NCBI GenBank assembly: GCA_027886185.1
Contig: WOAB01000563.1
Coordinates: forward strand, 930,001-994,000
Length of the DNA: 64,000 nt
From: Rheum nobile
Lineage: Eukaryota; Streptophyta; Magnoliopsida; Caryophyllales; Polygonaceae
Direction: 5' to 3'
The translations under genes and the position numbers were made by a program. The notes beneath the pieces are model-generated. The model was not told the origin of the DNA and ran no database searches. It was given only the letters and a program-made list of their open reading frames with translations. Positions 21,498 through 31,806 of the stretch are shown here, one piece after another. Each line of letters starts with the position of its first letter. Positions within the stretch are counted from its first letter, which is position 1.

Positions 21498-22205
21498 CTG
21501 CAACGAGTTGAGAAATAAAAGTTCAATATATTTTCTATATCCTCCCCAAACGCATGAACATCATAGAATGTTTTTACTCAAGATTCCCATTCGCAACGGT
21601 AACCTAATAGGCGATTAAATTACAATTTAATAATAAAGGAGTAATAAATGAGGAGTTTGATTTTCCCAAGCAAAAGTAACGGAGAGGATTTCGGAAATGA
21701 ATCTCCAATTAGACGTTGGATAAGTTCAAACGATAACGCTAACGCCAGCAGGAAAGTTGAACTAGCAAAGACAGATAGGATGGAAATGGCAATGGGAAGA
21801 ATATGAGCAATAAAAACGCTTTAATAGATGAACACTGTAACGCGCGGAGCAGCTCACTCACAGAGAAATCTCTAGATCTGAAAACTTCAAATCTGCAGAT
21901 AGACACAATATAAAATAAATAAAAAAAGGTTACAACCAAAGAGGCAAAGAGTATCACGAATCAACAACACTTCACTCGCATGCAAATACAAGAGATTACA
22001 CACAGCAACAGATCTCAGATGAACAGATAACCGCAAATAATTCTTCCTAAAATCTAGAGCTTAAACACACGGACACAAACCCTAGAAAACGCGAAACCAA
22101 CAGCATTCACCGAAAAAAGAGGACGATCTTCGAAAACTCGAAATAACTTCCGCAAACACCAGCACGTAGTACACGTCAAAAAGGCGAAAAGGAGGAGTTG
22201 CTCAC
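21498..22205 (-). other. Predicted intron in the MCTP 5' leader
   Basis: On the minus strand a donor AAG|GTGAGC at 22205 and an acceptor TCGTTGCAG ending at 21498, with a pyrimidine-rich run before it, bound a 708-bp intron. It ends about 78 bases upstream of the start codon. A leader intron is, from memory, common in this gene family. Transcript data would settle the exact sites. Confidence 0.6.
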
Positions 22206-22237
22206 CTTATATACAAAAGAAACTCCGGCTGTTTTTT

Positions 22238-22294
22238 TCAAGAAGACGGAAACAGAACACGAACCGAAGGAAGCTCGTGGAGCGCTTCAGTCAT
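22238..22294 (-). CDS. Upstream ORF in the MCTP leader exon (18 aa)
   Basis: In the predicted first exon, ATG at 22294 (context GCCATGA) opens MTEALHELPSVRVLFPSS and closes at TGA 22240-22238, just before the donor site at 22205. If the transcript starts upstream of 22294, this would be the first AUG and could lower translation of the main frame. The conservation of the peptide is unknown. Confidence 0.4.
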   Translation of the reverse strand: MTEALHELPSVRVLFPSS

Positions 22295-22299
22295 GGCGG

Positions 22300-22520
22300 T
22301 TCTGCGGTTGAGGCGAGCTGCGGAATGCGAAGGAGAAAGCGGATTGTGGAGGAGAAGAAAAGAGAGAGATGGAGATCTAGGAATCGGTGTGGGGATACGA
22401 AGAACCAAACAAACAGTATCGAGTAGGGAGAGAGAGAGAGGAGTCTCTTTTTTTCGGCTTTTTAGAGTCTCTCTCTACTCACCACCCACCCCTTTTGCTT
22501 AATTTGTCTCTGTCGCGTTG
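22300..22520 (-). promoter_or_regulatory. CT-rich MCTP leader and proximal promoter
   Basis: The minus strand has CTCTCTCTCTCT runs (around 22430-22440) and CT-rich DNA up to the upstream ORF, typical of plant core promoters with pyrimidine patches. No clear TATA box was found. The transcription start cannot be fixed from sequence alone. Confidence 0.4.
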
Positions 22521-22666
22521 CAGAGAGAGAAGAGAGAGACCCGAGGACTTGTCACGCGCGCCAAGGATGCAGTGTTTGTTTATGTGTATTGTATTCCAAT
22601 GCGTTGCGTTTTGATATTTTTCCTGGTAGAATGTTGGCACTTTTTTTTTTGCGCCCCACTCGTTTC

Positions 22667-22751
22667 TGGGCGCAATTAAGTTGCGTTCAAAAAATGGATT
22701 TTTTTTTTCAAAAAAAAAAATAATTTTTTCGGCGTCACCTGGTTGCGCCCA
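22667..22751. repeat. Two 23-bp 9-5-9 palindromic boxes
   Basis: 22667-22689 and 22729-22751 follow the pattern TGGGCGCAA, five bases, TTGCGCCCA with a few changes. Half-sites TGGGCGCAA recur near 22796 and 22845 among A and T runs. They start a 4-kb repeat field upstream of the MCTP gene. Confidence 0.7.
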
Positions 22752-23159
22752 AGTGAATGAATCGGGTTATTAAAAAATCTAGTTCATGGCCAAATGGGCG
22801 CAAAAAAAAATAAATTAAAACAATTAATTTTTTTTAAAAAAAAATTTTGGGCGCAAAACTTGGATATTTTATATTAACAAATTTATTTTATATTTAAAAT
22901 AAATTTACTACATACTCATTCAATTGTATCTATCTTGATATTTTATATGATTTGGAAATTCAAATACCTAGTAGATTTGTGCATTTGACTATACTAATAG
23001 ATATTTTCAAGTAACCAGGGTTACATGACAATAAACTTGTTTGTATCATGAGGTTTCAATATACTTTTATTCATATAAAATTCATGTATATTTCTCCACT
23101 AATTCGTTTGTTATTAACTGTTTATTATTATTATTCTCGAAAATCACATATAACTATGG

Positions 23160-23690
23160 TTATATCTAATTTGGTTATGTCTTATGGTCATATACTACGA
23201 TTATATATTCTATAGTTATATACTATGGTTATATCTTATAATTATATACTATGATTATATCTTATGGTTATATTCCATAGTTATATACTATGATTATATC
23301 TTATATTATATCCAATTTGGTTATATCATATCGTTATGGCTGCTACTATATACACGACAAAAATTATCTATACGCACGACATTATGTACGCCAGATGATG
23401 ACGATGTTGCGGTAAAGGCCTATATTTATTATGTTAAAAGATTAGTATTTAGTTATAGTGGACAAGATGATGACGATTTAGCGGTAGAGGCCTATATCTT
23501 ATAGTTATATGACTTATATCCAATTTGGTTATATTATATCGTTATATTCTATAGTTATATATTATGATTATATCTCATGGTTATATTATATAGTTATATA
23601 CTATGGTTATATCCTATAATATATTCTATAGTTATATACTATGGTTATATCATATATTATATAGTTATATACTATGGTATATACTATGGT
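23160..23690. repeat. AT-rich degenerate tandem repeat, block 1
   Basis: Variants of TATAGTTATATACTATGGT recur about every 20-23 bp. The block is interrupted near 23340-23500 by a short non-repeat segment containing two similar GATGATGACGAT pieces. It is non-coding. Confidence 0.75.
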
Positions 23691-23691
23691 A

Positions 23692-24485
23692 AAGACCCTA
23701 AACCCTAAAAAACCCTAAAATAATCCCCACACACCCTTTGGGCGCAACTAGATTGTGTCCAGAACTATGGGCGCAACCTAGTTGCGTCCAAGGAGTTTCT
23801 AGTGTTTTTTTAGGGTTTAGGATTAGGTTTTTGGGTTTAGGGTTTGTGATTTGTGGTTTAAGGTTTAGGATTTTTGGGCGTAACCAGATTGCGTTCAAGG
23901 GGTTTCTAGTATTTTTTAGGGTGTATGGTTAGGTTTTGGGGTTTAGGGTTTAGGGTTTTTGTACATTCGAGTACAAACCCTAAACCCCTAAATCCTAAAC
24001 AACCCTAATACAATCCCCACACACCCTTTGGACGCAACTAGATTGCATCCAGAACTATGGGCGCAACCTAGTTGCGCCCAAGGGGTTTCTAGTGTTTTTT
24101 TAGGGTTTAGGGTTAGGTTTTGGGGTTTAGGGTTTGTGGTTTAAGGTTTAGGGTTTTTGGACGCAACCAAGTTGCGTCCAAGGGGTTTTTAGTGTTTTTT
24201 AGGGTTTATGGTTAGGGTTTGGGGTTTTTGTTCATTCGAGTACAAACCCTTAAACCCTTAAACCCTAAAAAACCTTAAAACAATCCCCACACACCCTTTG
24301 GGCGCAACTACATTGCATCCAGAACTATGGGCGCAACCTAGTTGCGTCCAAGGGGTTTTTAGGGTTAGGTTTTAGGGTTTAGGATTTATGGTTTAAGGCT
24401 TAGGGTTTTTGGGCACAATCAGGTTGCATCCAAGGTGTTTTTAGTGTTTTTTAGGGTTTATGGTTAGGTTTTGGGGTTTAGTCCA
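23692..24485. repeat. Three tandem units of telomere-like sequence with 23-bp palindromes
   Basis: Units of about 270-290 bp begin near 23692, 23978 and 24245. Each has CCCTAAACCC-type plant telomere-like motifs at both ends (one strand, then the other), the phrase CCCCACACACCCTTTG, and palindromic boxes TGGGCGCAA-N5-TTGCGCCCA. Boxes lie at 23739-23761, 23768-23790, 23875-23897, 24029-24051, 24058-24080, 24158-24180, 24299-24321, 24328-24350 and 24410-24432. Confidence 0.7.
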
Positions 24486-24499
24486 TAAAATAGAGTTTA

Positions 24500-25041
24500 A
24501 TCCATAAAATAATATCGTTATATACTATGGTTATATTATATAGTTATATACAATGATTATATCCAATTTGGTTATATCATATCGTTATATGATATAGTTA
24601 TATACTATGATTATATCTTATGATTATATTCCATAGTTATATACTATGGTTATATCCTATATTATATTCTATAGTTATATACTATGGTTATAACCTATAA
24701 TTATATACTATGATTATATCTTATAGTTATATTCCATAGTTATATACTATGGTTATATCCTATATTATATCATATAGTTATATACTATGGTTATATCATA
24801 TAGTTATATACTATGACTATATCTTATAGTTATATCCAATTTGGTTATATACTTATATCATATCGTTATATCCTATGATTATATCCTTCGAAAATCACAT
24901 ATAACTATGGTTATATCCAATTTGGTTGTGTCTTATGGTCATATACTACGGTTATATTCTATAGTTATATACTATGGTTATATCTTATAATTATATACTA
25001 TGATTATATCTTATGGTTATATTCCATAGTTATATACTATG
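24500..25041. repeat. AT-rich degenerate tandem repeat, block 2
   Basis: Same motif as block 1 (TATAGTTATATACTATGG variants). It continues on the other side of the foldback element as block 3 (25805-26400), so blocks 2 and 3 were one array before that insertion. Confidence 0.75.
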
Positions 25042-25097
25042 ATTATTGTAACATCCTAGGCCAAGCTACCACTTGTATCACCAATTGCGCTGCAGCA

Positions 25098-25200
25098 CAA
25101 TTGGTGATACAAGTGGTAAGGCATTGCCCTTGTATCTAAAGGTCCCGGGTTCGATCCCCGTGGACAACAACCTACCCATTTAAATGGGGGAAGGGTTGAG
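25098..25200 (+). repeat. tRNA-derived SINE-like sequence with B box
   Basis: AGTGGTAAGGCATTGCCC followed by GGGTTCGATCCCCGTGG resembles the A-box and B-box arms of a tRNA. It is inserted in the left terminal unit, because the short copy at 25703-25799 lacks it. It is not a tRNA gene, since the acceptor and anticodon arms are not formed. Confidence 0.5.
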
Positions 25201-25315
25201 TGTGTGGGCTGCAGGCCCTTGGACAACCAGGCGGCACCAGTACCGGCGCCGGCACCGTTGGGTGGCTGGGCGGCTTGGTGGCTGGGGTAGCTTGGCCTGG
25301 GATGTTACAAAAAAG

Positions 25316-25521
25316 TACACTTTTATGTGAGTGCTCAAGCCACGGGCCTAGCCCAACATGAGACACTCCATGGGCCGCAGCCCATGTACCCCAACCCATC
25401 CTTGGGGGCTACTCCAAATTAAATGGAAGCCATTAGCCAAGAGGTTGTTGGTGAGAGTCGAACACGCGACCTCTCCACCCTTTATCCACTCCCCCACAAG
25501 GAGTGAATACCAATTGCGCTG
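25316..25521 (-). repeat. SINE-like unit, minus orientation
   Basis: On the minus strand, CAATTGGTATTCACTCC is followed by the B-box-like GCGTGTTCGACTCTC, then a body with GGTTGGGGTACATGGGCTG. It is head-to-head with the unit at 25522-25700, and both share this body and an AGTRTACTTTT tail. Confidence 0.5.
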
Positions 25522-25700
25522 CAGCGCAATTGGTAACAAGTGGGCGTTAGGCCGCTTGTTAAAGCGTGAGGTCTCGAGTTCGAGCCTTGCGAACAACCTC
25601 CCAGCCATGGGGATTTGGTTGGGGTACATGAGCTGTGGCCCATGGATAGAGCAATGGCTGGCCGGTAAGGTCAGAGCCCCTCTCATTCAAAGTATACTTT
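25522..25700 (+). repeat. SINE-like unit, plus orientation
   Basis: GCAATTGGTAACAAGTGGGC is followed by the B-box-like CGAGTTCGAGCC and a body with GGTTGGGGTACATGAGCTG. It meets its inverted partner in a perfect 28-bp palindrome at 25508-25535. Confidence 0.5.
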
Positions 25701-25804
25701 TTTGTAACATCCCAGGCCAAGCTACCACCAGTACCGGTGCCGACACCGTTGGGTGGCTGGGCGGCTTGGTGGCTGGGTAGCTTGGCCTGGGATGTTACAA
25801 TTAT

Positions 25805-26400
25805 ATCCTATATTATATCATATAGATATACTATGGTTATATCATATAGTTATATATTATGGTTATATCATTCAGTTATATACAATGATTATATCTTATA
25901 GTTATATGACTTATATCCAATTTGGTTATTATATTCTATAGTTATATATCATGATGATATCTTATGTTTTTATTATATAGTTATATACTATGGTTATATA
26001 CTACGGTTATATTCTATAGTTATATACTATGGTTATATCCTATAATTATATACTATGATTATATCTTATAGTTATATTCCATAGTTATATACTATGGTTA
26101 TATCTTATATTATATCATATAATTATATACTATGGTTATATTATATAGTTATATACTATGACTATATCTTATAGTTATATCCAATTTGGTTATATCCTTA
26201 TAGTTATATCCAATTTGGCTATATCCTTATGGTTATATTCTATAGTAATAACCAAATTGGATATAACTACAAGGATATAACCATAGTATGTAACTATATG
26301 ATATAACCATAGATATAACGAAATTGGATATAACTATAAGATATAATCATAGTATATAACTATAGGATATAACCATAAGAATAACCAAATTGGATTTAAC
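25805..26400. repeat. AT-rich degenerate tandem repeat, block 3
   Basis: Continuation of the TATAGTTATATACTATGG array. From about 26240 the repeats run in the opposite orientation (ATATAACTATAGGATATAAC), so the block ends as an inverted arrangement. Confidence 0.7.
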
Positions 26401-26426
26401 TACAAGACATCCAAGTTTTTTTTTTC

Positions 26427-26655
26427 TGGGCGCAACCACGTTGCGCCCAACTTTTTTTTTCTTCTGGGCGCAACGTAGTTGCGTCTAGAAAAAATCGGTT
26501 CAGACCCCAAAATCGGTTCAATAATCTTTAAAAAATCATTTATCAAAATAAAAAAACTTACCCAGATCTTGGGCACAACCAGGTTGCGCCCAAGAAATTG
26601 TTTTTTGTTTTTGAAAAAAAAAATCCGTTTTCTGGGCGCAACCAAGTTGCGCCCA
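26427..26655. repeat. Four 23-bp 9-5-9 palindromic boxes
   Basis: TGGGCGCAA, five bases, TTGCGCCCA: perfect at 26427-26449 and 26633-26655, with one change at 26570-26592 and two at 26465-26487. The five-base spacers differ (CCACG, CGTAG, CCAGG, CCAAG) while the arms are constant. Confidence 0.8.
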
Positions 26656-26857
26656 AGGGCGGGTGCGCCGCAAAAAAAAAACGGGTGCGAAAAAGAATGC
26701 CCTATTTTTTTGGGTGGAGACTGGAGAGTATAGAGTTAGGTCGCGTTTGGTTCAGCAATTTTAGGACCCAAACATAAGAGAACATGTGAAAGAAAAGGAC
26801 TTCTCACATAAGTACTAGTTACATTTTTTTTATTAGGAAATGAATTAGGGGGCTCCT

Positions 26858-27450
26858 CTATCTCGAGGTAGGCCACCTTAGAGCATCTATACGGATGAGA
26901 TCACGAAGATCTGGAATGGCTGCGTAGTCTAGTGAAATTGAATTGTGGTAAAGTTTTGCAATGAAGTCAGCCACAGAGTTAATTTCCTGGAATATGTGGG
27001 ATATGCCACATGAGGAGTAACGTCGCAGGTCGAGAAGGATATCTGAGATGATGAGCTCGATTTCCCACGGGCAGTCCCATTTGCCATTTAAGGCATTTAT
27101 TAGGCAGAGATTGTCGCCTTCGATCTCTAAGTCTGATATCCCTAGATGAATTGCAGCACGAATGCCAAGACACATTGAGATTGCTTCAGCTAGTATGGGG
27201 GAGATATTCCCCAAAGCCCCATTGGCCATTTTGATTGGCTGGCTTGTATGGTCTCGAATGATGTATCCATATGTTGCTTGGTCTTGGTTTTCTTTGGAAG
27301 CGTCAGAGTTTAATTTGTACGTGTCAATTGGAGGTTTTGTCCATTTAATGTTTTTTCATTTTCTTCTTGTAGTTGGATTGGATCTATTGGTTTCCCCTAA
27401 TTTGTTGTTCTATATTTTTGCATATTTCCAGTCTTGTTTTTGTTTTTGTA
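26858..27450 (-). pseudogene. LINE RNase H domain
   Basis: The open part 27229-26858 has the RVT_3-type RNase H with IEGDNLCLINALNGKWDCPW and a HIFQEINSVADFIAKLYH end. Upstream, in the same sense, are YKLNSDASKENQDQATYGYI and stops. This domain degrades the RNA strand of the RNA:DNA hybrid. Confidence 0.75.
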
Positions 27451-27689
27451 TAAACTGTGTGAGATCCGGTATTATATTTTTGTTTGGGTCATTGCATATT
27501 TTTAGGTTTCTTTGGTACAAGATACTCCACCAGCATGATGCTAGTGTTTCCATACTTTGCATGTTTGACAGGTCCATGATTTCGTTTAATAGTTGTGTTA
27601 TTCTTTTGTTGTTTGTGTCAATGTTACTAATAGTTTGTTCTAGTTGTGGATCTATCTTCCTAAGGATTTGTCTGGTATAAGGGCATTTG

Positions 27690-28620
27690 AAAATGATGTG
27701 GATCAGGTCCTCTTCTGAATGAGAGCACTGGATACAATCTAGTGTGATTGGAACATGCCTTTCATAAAGTTTGTGTTTGGTCGGTATTCCGTTTTTGCTA
27801 ACCTTCCAAAGGAATTGTTTGATTTTAGGAGGTAGATTTAGTTGCCATATCCATTTAGCATTGTACTATGATAGACCTTTGTTCTCATAGATCATATTTA
27901 TTGCACTTTTGGTCGAAAACCAATCATTTCGGTTGTGTTTCCAGTATAGTCTATCTTCAAATTCATTGTTGAGTAGTGTTTTGTTTATTATTGTGGTTAT
28001 TATTTCATTGTCAAAAAGTTTTTGTAATTCCTCAATTTTCCAAGTTTTGTCATGGTTTATGTATTGGTCAAATGTTTCAAGTTTGTTAATAGTAGTATTT
28101 TCGTTTGCTAGGTTAATCAGCTTACCCACATGGAGCCAGTTATCCTCCCAAAATTTGATAGATCTTCCATTACCAAGTTCCCAATGCAGGCCCTTTTTGA
28201 ATTCTGGCAGTAGTTTTGTTAGATTACTCCATTGCCATGAACAATTTTTGTTTTGTTTCCTTTCGTACTCTAGTATGGAATTTGCCTTTAGGTATTTTTC
28301 TTGGATAATCTGGACCCAAACATTGGTAAGTTCTGCTAGAATTTTCCAGATTAGTTTCATTTGGAGAGTTTTATTCATGTCTTCACTCTTCTTGATTCCT
28401 AGTCCCCCTTTACTGGTGGGTTTACAGATTTCATTCCACCCTATTAGTGGTTTATAGTTGTTGTCCTTGTTCCAAAAAAATTGTCTATTGAGTGAGTCTA
28501 GTTTTTTATGTGTGCTTGTTGGTAGCACACAATTTTGCATAATGTAACTTGGTTGGGCAGAGAGTGTTGCCTTGATCAAGACCTTTCTTCCTTCTTGTGA
28601 CAGTGTATTTGCTTTCCATT
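27690..28620 (-). pseudogene. LINE region C-terminal to RT, with zinc-binding domain
   Basis: 28579-27866 is open: YIMQNCVLPTSTHKKLDSLN, FFWNKDNNYKPLIGWNEIC, then ELGNGRSIKFWEDNWL, all typical of the thumb and linker part of plant LINE RT proteins. After a TAG (27866-27868) the zf-RVT-like part follows with NLPPKIKQFLWKVSKNGIPT and ECIQCSHSEE-type cysteines. Several stops show that it is dead. Confidence 0.75.
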
Positions 28621-28741
28621 TAGTGAGTTGACTTGTTGTTCATTCAATTAGAGATAGGAAGGTGTTGTTTGTTACTCTTTCATTGATAATTGGGCACCCA
28701 AGGTATTTGTCTAGACCATTGGTTGGTACTACATTAAAGAT

Positions 28742-30062
28742 TTATTGTATTTGCGATATGGCATTTTGGTTGGTATTTTTGGTTACTTGAAATGCTGATT
28801 TATGGAAATTTACTAGTTGGCCAGATACTTCACAGTAGTCGTTGATTATTTTCTTGATTTTGGTGCAAACTCCTTGTTTTGTGGATGCAAAGATGATGAT
28901 ATCATCAGCGAAAGCTAGGAATGGTAATTTGGTTCCTTGTCTGTTGATTTTAATTCCTATAGGGTTAGTGATATCCGTAGTTGATGTTTGAAGTTGTCGT
29001 GACAAGATTTCCGCACTTAGAATAAATAAGAATGGAGATAGTGGGTCGCCTTGTCTGAGTCCTCTTTTGGGGAAGAATTGGTCCGTTGGTCCGTTGTTCA
29101 CTAGGACTGAGAATGATACTGTTTGGGTGCATTCCTTTATCAAGTTTACAAAAGTGTTACATAATCCAAATTTTGTGAGAGTTTGAAGTAAGAATTCCCA
29201 GTCCACTTTGTCGTATGCTTTTTCCATGTCTAGTTTTAGCGCTACCCATCCTTCATGTCTTTTTTTGGCCCGAAAGGAGTGGAAAATTTCGTGTACAATG
29301 AGTACATTGTATTGAATGCTTCTTTGTTGAATAAAGGCTCCTTGGAGTGGGTGGATTAGTTTTGGTATAACACTTTTTAGTCTTTCAGTTATGATTTTTG
29401 ATATTATTTTGTACATTGTGTTACATAGGCTTATTGGTCGGTAATGATTTGTTGAGCTTGGATTGTCACACTTAGGTATTAATGTAATGAAGGTGTGATT
29501 GATTTGTTTGAGTATTTTTTTAGAATGGAAAAAGCTTTTCACAGCTTTGATCAAGTCTGGATTTATAATATCCCAGTACTTCTTATAGAATCCCGATGGA
29601 ATTCCATCCGGGCTTGGTGATTTGTCTTCTTTAATTCCTTCGAGTGCTTTATTTATTTCTTCATTTGTTACAGGTTTGGTAAGATGGTCGTTGTCCTCTT
29701 GGCTTACCTCTGCTTGTATTACCTTAAGTGTCTCTTCCAACTTTCTCTTGTTTATGTGTTGTTGTTTAAATCTTTTTTTCGAAGTCTTTTTGGATTTCCT
29801 TTTTGACATTTTCTTGTCTAATAATAAGTGTTCCTTCTATGCTAGTTATTTGTTTAATGTTTTTCCGGTTTCTTCTCCCTGTTGCTATTCTATGGAAATA
29901 CTTGCTATTAGTGTCTGTTAGAAGGATGTGTTTATGCTTTGCTCTCTGTCCCTAATATTTTTGTTGGAAGGACGTACAAGAGGCATTTCTTCTTTCTTGT
30001 TAGATTTTTTTGTTTATTTAGGTTTGCATGACTTGGGTTGGTGAGCATTGTCTTTTGTAGTA
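28742..30062 (-). pseudogene. LINE reverse transcriptase domain
   Basis: The open stretch 29809-28742 holds KSPSPDGIPSGFYKKYWDII, THFITLIPK-like motifs, YRPISLCNTMYKIISKIITE, ALKLDMEKAYDKVDWEFL, GLRQGDPLSPFLFIL and the active-site motif AFADDIIIF. The catalytic Asp pair is present. A stop at 28742-28744 and a second near 28640 cut the frame. Confidence 0.85.
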
Positions 30063-30920
30063 TTACAAGGTTGTCTTCCACCTTCTTGAGTTGCTCAAAA
30101 ATGTTACCAAAACGTGTCTTATTCCACTCTTTAATTTTTGTTTTGAGGAGTTGTGTCTTTTTTGTAAGGGTGTACATTTGAAAGACTGAGCAAATTTGTC
30201 TACAAAATTTGATATATCTAAGGTTATAGGGCAGTGGTCAGAAGATGTGAAGGCATGATTGTGTGTTGTCAGATTTGGATACCATTGTAATATTTGGTCT
30301 TGCACCATTACTCTGTCTAGTTTTTCCCATATATTGTTTTGTGAATCTCTTGCTTTACGCCATGTGAATGGGTTATCTGTTGTTGGTATGTTAATAATAT
30401 CACATGTGTTTTTGAAATTAATTAGTCGTTCAAACCTATTGGGATTAGGTATATTCCCTCCTTGTTTTTCTTGTGTACTTTGAATCTCATTGAAGTCTCC
30501 AATCAGGAAACATGGTTTGCTTATGTTTGATATATAGTTTTGGAGATTAGCCCAGAATTCCGGTTTGTCTTTTTCCTGGGGTGGTGCATAGACAAAGATA
30601 ATCATACATTCTTTGTCATTTACAAAGTCCTTGAAATCAAAGGCTATGAATCGACTTTCGATAGTATTTAATTGAATAGTTTCATTTTTTAGTTGGTGTT
30701 CTTTCTAGAGAATTATAATGCCTCCGGCCAACCCGAAAGCCGTGGATATTGCAATGTTGTCAAATCCAGCTTTCCTCCATTGTTTTTCACATGGTATCTT
30801 GTCCGATTTGGTTTTGATCAGGGCCATTATCTGAATGTAGTTGATTTTGCAAAAGGCGTCGATGTCAGTACAAACATTTTTCTTGCCTATACCTCGAATA
30901 TTCCAAAGGCATATCTTCAT
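30063..30920 (-). pseudogene. LINE endonuclease domain
   Basis: It starts MKICLWNIRGIGKK (30920) with the N of the first catalytic motif. A TAG at 30705-30707 interrupts it, and it continues with IFVYAPPQEK, CFLIGDFNEIQ, RKARDSQNNIWEKLDRVM and TSSDHCPITLDI (SDH motif). This exonuclease-endonuclease-phosphatase fold nicks the target DNA. Confidence 0.8.
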
Positions 30921-31393
30921 TGATAACTTGATGGTGGTGGATAATTAGCTCTTTTTGTGCTAATTAATAGACATATTGAGACTTTTCCACGCTAGCAAGA
31001 GGTTCCTTTTTTTAATTTCCCTAGTGTTTTGTTGTGTGTTGGTCTCTATTTTCTTAGTGTTACTTGTTGTCTTCGTGCATGTTGTGAGCCATTGCTTCTT
31101 TTTTTGGTTGGTTGTCAAGCGTTTGGTCTTTTGTTATTGTTATATTTATGTTGTTCTTGGTTATTAGTCTTGTTTAGGTTTGTGTTAAGTTGGCCTTTAG
31201 TCTTATAGTGTTGGTTGATATGTATTCTAGTATATATTCGCTTTGGTTCCTCATTTCGTTGTTATTTGTGTAATTTTTATTATTTACCATGTGTTTGGTT
31301 AACTGCCAAGTTGGTCTTGTTATGCGGTTCCGCTTATGTTTAGTTTTCGGCGAAAAACCGCGCACACCTTTTTTTTCGCCTCGCACTCCCCTA

Positions 31394-31726
31394 TGGGCGG
31401 CACTCATTGCCGCCCAGAAAACCCAAGTTCCTTGGGCGGCACAAATTGCCGCCCATGATGGGTTCAGTTTTGGGTTTATTTTTAAAAATAAATTAAAATG
31501 TGTTTTAAAAAACCGATTCATTGAAACCGGGGTTGCGGGCTGCAACAAGTGCCGCCCAAGAAAATGGTTCAGTGAACCGGGTTTTTTGGGGGGACAGGGT
31601 TCATGGGCGGCAAGACATGCCGCCCAGTTTACTTTAAAAAGAGAGTCCTGGACGGCACTAGGTGCAGCCCAGGGAGTATACGTTTCACTCCCAACGGTAA
31701 ATGTGGGCTGCACATAGGGCCGCCCA
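31394..31726 (+). promoter_or_regulatory. Six 23-bp 9-5-9 palindromic boxes upstream of the Mutator-like gene
   Basis: TGGGCGGCA, five bases, TGCCGCCCA is perfect at 31394-31416, 31433-31455 and 31604-31626. It is slightly decayed at 31536-31558, 31649-31671 and 31704-31726. A TATA-like AATATATATT follows at 31744-31753 and the predicted start codon at 31807. The spacers differ (CTCAT, CAAAT, AGACA, ACAAG, CTAGG, CATAG). Compared with the boxes at 22.7-26.7 kb, the geometry is identical and both arms differ at matching positions. Confidence 0.7.
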
Positions 31727-31806
31727 GGACAGGTGTAGCCGGCAATATATATTGGGGATGGTGGTATTGTATTGTATCAAAATCTTGAAACTCCTTTTCA
31801 TAAAAA

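Larger units (their letters stand above)
25047..25799. mobile_element. Composite foldback element with TSD ATTAT, containing SINE-like units
   Basis: The ends are TGTAACATCC and GGATGTTACA, flanked by ATTAT at 25042-25046 and 25800-25804. Two copies of one TG...CA unit lie at the ends: a short one at 25703-25799 (97 bp, 24-bp perfect terminal inverted repeats) and a longer one at 25047-25309 holding a tRNA-like insert. Between them are two head-to-head SINE-like sequences. The layout resembles a TRIM with two LTRs, yet each terminal unit is itself a foldback, so a MITE origin is also possible. Confidence 0.6.
26822..30920 (-). mobile_element. L1-clade LINE with endonuclease, RT and RNase H
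   Basis: A single minus-strand ORF2 is recognisable from MKICLWNIRGIG at 30920 to the RNase H end at 26858, followed by an A-rich tail (T run at 26822-26835 on the plus strand). Domain order is apurinic-type endonuclease, reverse transcriptase, zinc-finger-type region, RNase H, as in plant L1 elements. No ORF1 is visible upstream, where about 450 bp of A-rich leader lies (30921-31370), and no target-site duplication was found. The 5' end may be lost or rearranged. Confidence 0.85.

Noticed and set aside
25098..25200. Possible tRNA gene
   Set aside because: Only A- and B-box-like parts are present. No acceptor stem or anticodon arm forms, so it is SINE-like.
26822..31370. Target-site duplication for the LINE
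   Set aside because: The bases next to the A-rich tail (AAGTACTAGTTACAT) were not found again near the 5' end, so no TSD is claimed.
31174..31717. Long open frames on both strands upstream of the MULE gene
   Set aside because: They translate the palindromic boxes and have no homologous domain.
31394..31726. Regularly repeated palindromes resembling a CRISPR array
   Set aside because: Distances between boxes vary, the five-base centres are far too short to be spacers, and this is plant nuclear DNA.
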